Below, in pieces: positions 6,020 through 6,188 of a stretch of 6,188 nt of DNA. A program made the translations under genes and the position numbers. The stretch comes from Anaerolineae bacterium (GTDB lineage: Bacteria > Chloroflexota > Anaerolineae > B4-G1), in NCBI GenBank assembly GCA_030612185.1, contig JAUWOI010000276.1, positions 1 to 6,188 on the forward strand, written 5' to 3'. Position 1 is the stretch's first letter; the number at the start of each line of letters is the position of its first letter. The notes beneath the pieces are model-generated. The model was not told the DNA's origin. It saw only the letters and a list, made by a program, of their open reading frames with translations, and ran no database searches.

Positions 6020-6188
6020 ATGCCCTACACCCTAACCTTCCCCCTCCCCCCCGACCAAGCCGCCTCCCTCCCCCCCTACCCCGGCCGCGCGCTCCACGCC
6101 CTCTTCTACCAGTGGCTCGCGCTGGGCGACTACAGCCTGTCCACGAGAGGCCACGACGAGAGCGGCCCGCGCCCGTTCACCGTCTCCC
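6020..6188 (+). CDS. cas6: Cas6 crRNA-processing endoribonuclease, N-terminal 56 residues, truncated by window edge
   Basis: Only the first 56 codons are inside the window. The translation starts MPYTLTFPLPPD, a first ferredoxin-fold strand typical of Cas6. It continues with PPYPGRALHALFYQWL (18-33), matching the family's gR-x-LHaLFL helix, and ends with GHDESGPRPFTVS (44-56), which fits the conserved LHD...KPFT-(V/I)S segment of Cas6. The enzyme would cut precursor CRISPR RNA within the repeat to make the crRNAs used by this complex. The C-terminal glycine-rich loop and second RAMP domain are not visible. The coding strand here is strikingly C-rich, with two runs of seven C (6046-6052 and 6070-6076), so its base composition differs sharply from the SAVED-like gene just upstream. 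It probably belongs to the same transcript, 31 bases downstream. Confidence 0.85.
   Translation, partial: MPYTLTFPLPPDQAASLPPYPGRALHALFYQWLALGDYSLSTRGHDESGPRPFTVS

Noticed and set aside
1..6188. CRISPR array
   Set aside because: No regularly spaced direct repeats of about 25-40 bases are visible anywhere; an array would have to lie outside the window, most likely beyond cas6.

Overview
This window is a nearly complete type III CRISPR-Cas effector operon, all on the + strand, with gene content that fits subtype III-D. The proteins are recognisable from motifs: a Cas10 with an intact GGDD polymerase motif, two Csm3-like Cas7 backbone proteins, a large Csx10 RAMP protein, a Csx19-like protein and the start of a Cas6. 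The DNA is GC-rich and the gene set resembles those known from Chloroflexota and some other environmental or thermophilic bacteria. That is only a weak taxonomic hint, because type III operons move between phyla.

Layout. Bases 2-1459 hold the C-terminal 485 residues of Cas10; the gene runs in from the left edge. It is followed by cas7-1 (1446-2120), csx10 (2117-3805), cas7-2 (3802-4752) and csx19 (4742-5338). Each of these genes overlaps the previous one by 4 to 14 bases, so the five form one translationally coupled block. After a 62-base gap comes a 195-residue protein of visibly lower GC content (5401-5988) whose C-terminal two thirds look like a SAVED/CARF-type nucleotide sensor. After 31 more bases comes the first 56 codons of cas6 (6020 to the right edge).

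How the genes work together. Cas6 would cut the precursor crRNA. The two Cas7 proteins, Csx10 and Csx19 would assemble with Cas10 on the crRNA. When the complex binds target RNA, the Cas7 aspartates would cut that RNA, and the Cas10 palm domain would make cyclic oligoadenylates. The SAVED-like protein is the obvious candidate receptor for that second messenger.

The most interesting points are: (1) the SAVED-like protein appears to be a half-size, effector-less sensor, unlike described SAVED proteins, which are two fused CARF-like halves joined to an effector; (2) Csx10 appears to be a Cas7/Cas5-like double RAMP with an extra helical tail that may replace the missing small subunit Cas11. No CRISPR array, cas1/cas2, csm6/csx1 nuclease, RNA gene or mobile element is visible in this window. 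No stretch of more than 62 bases lacks a gene.
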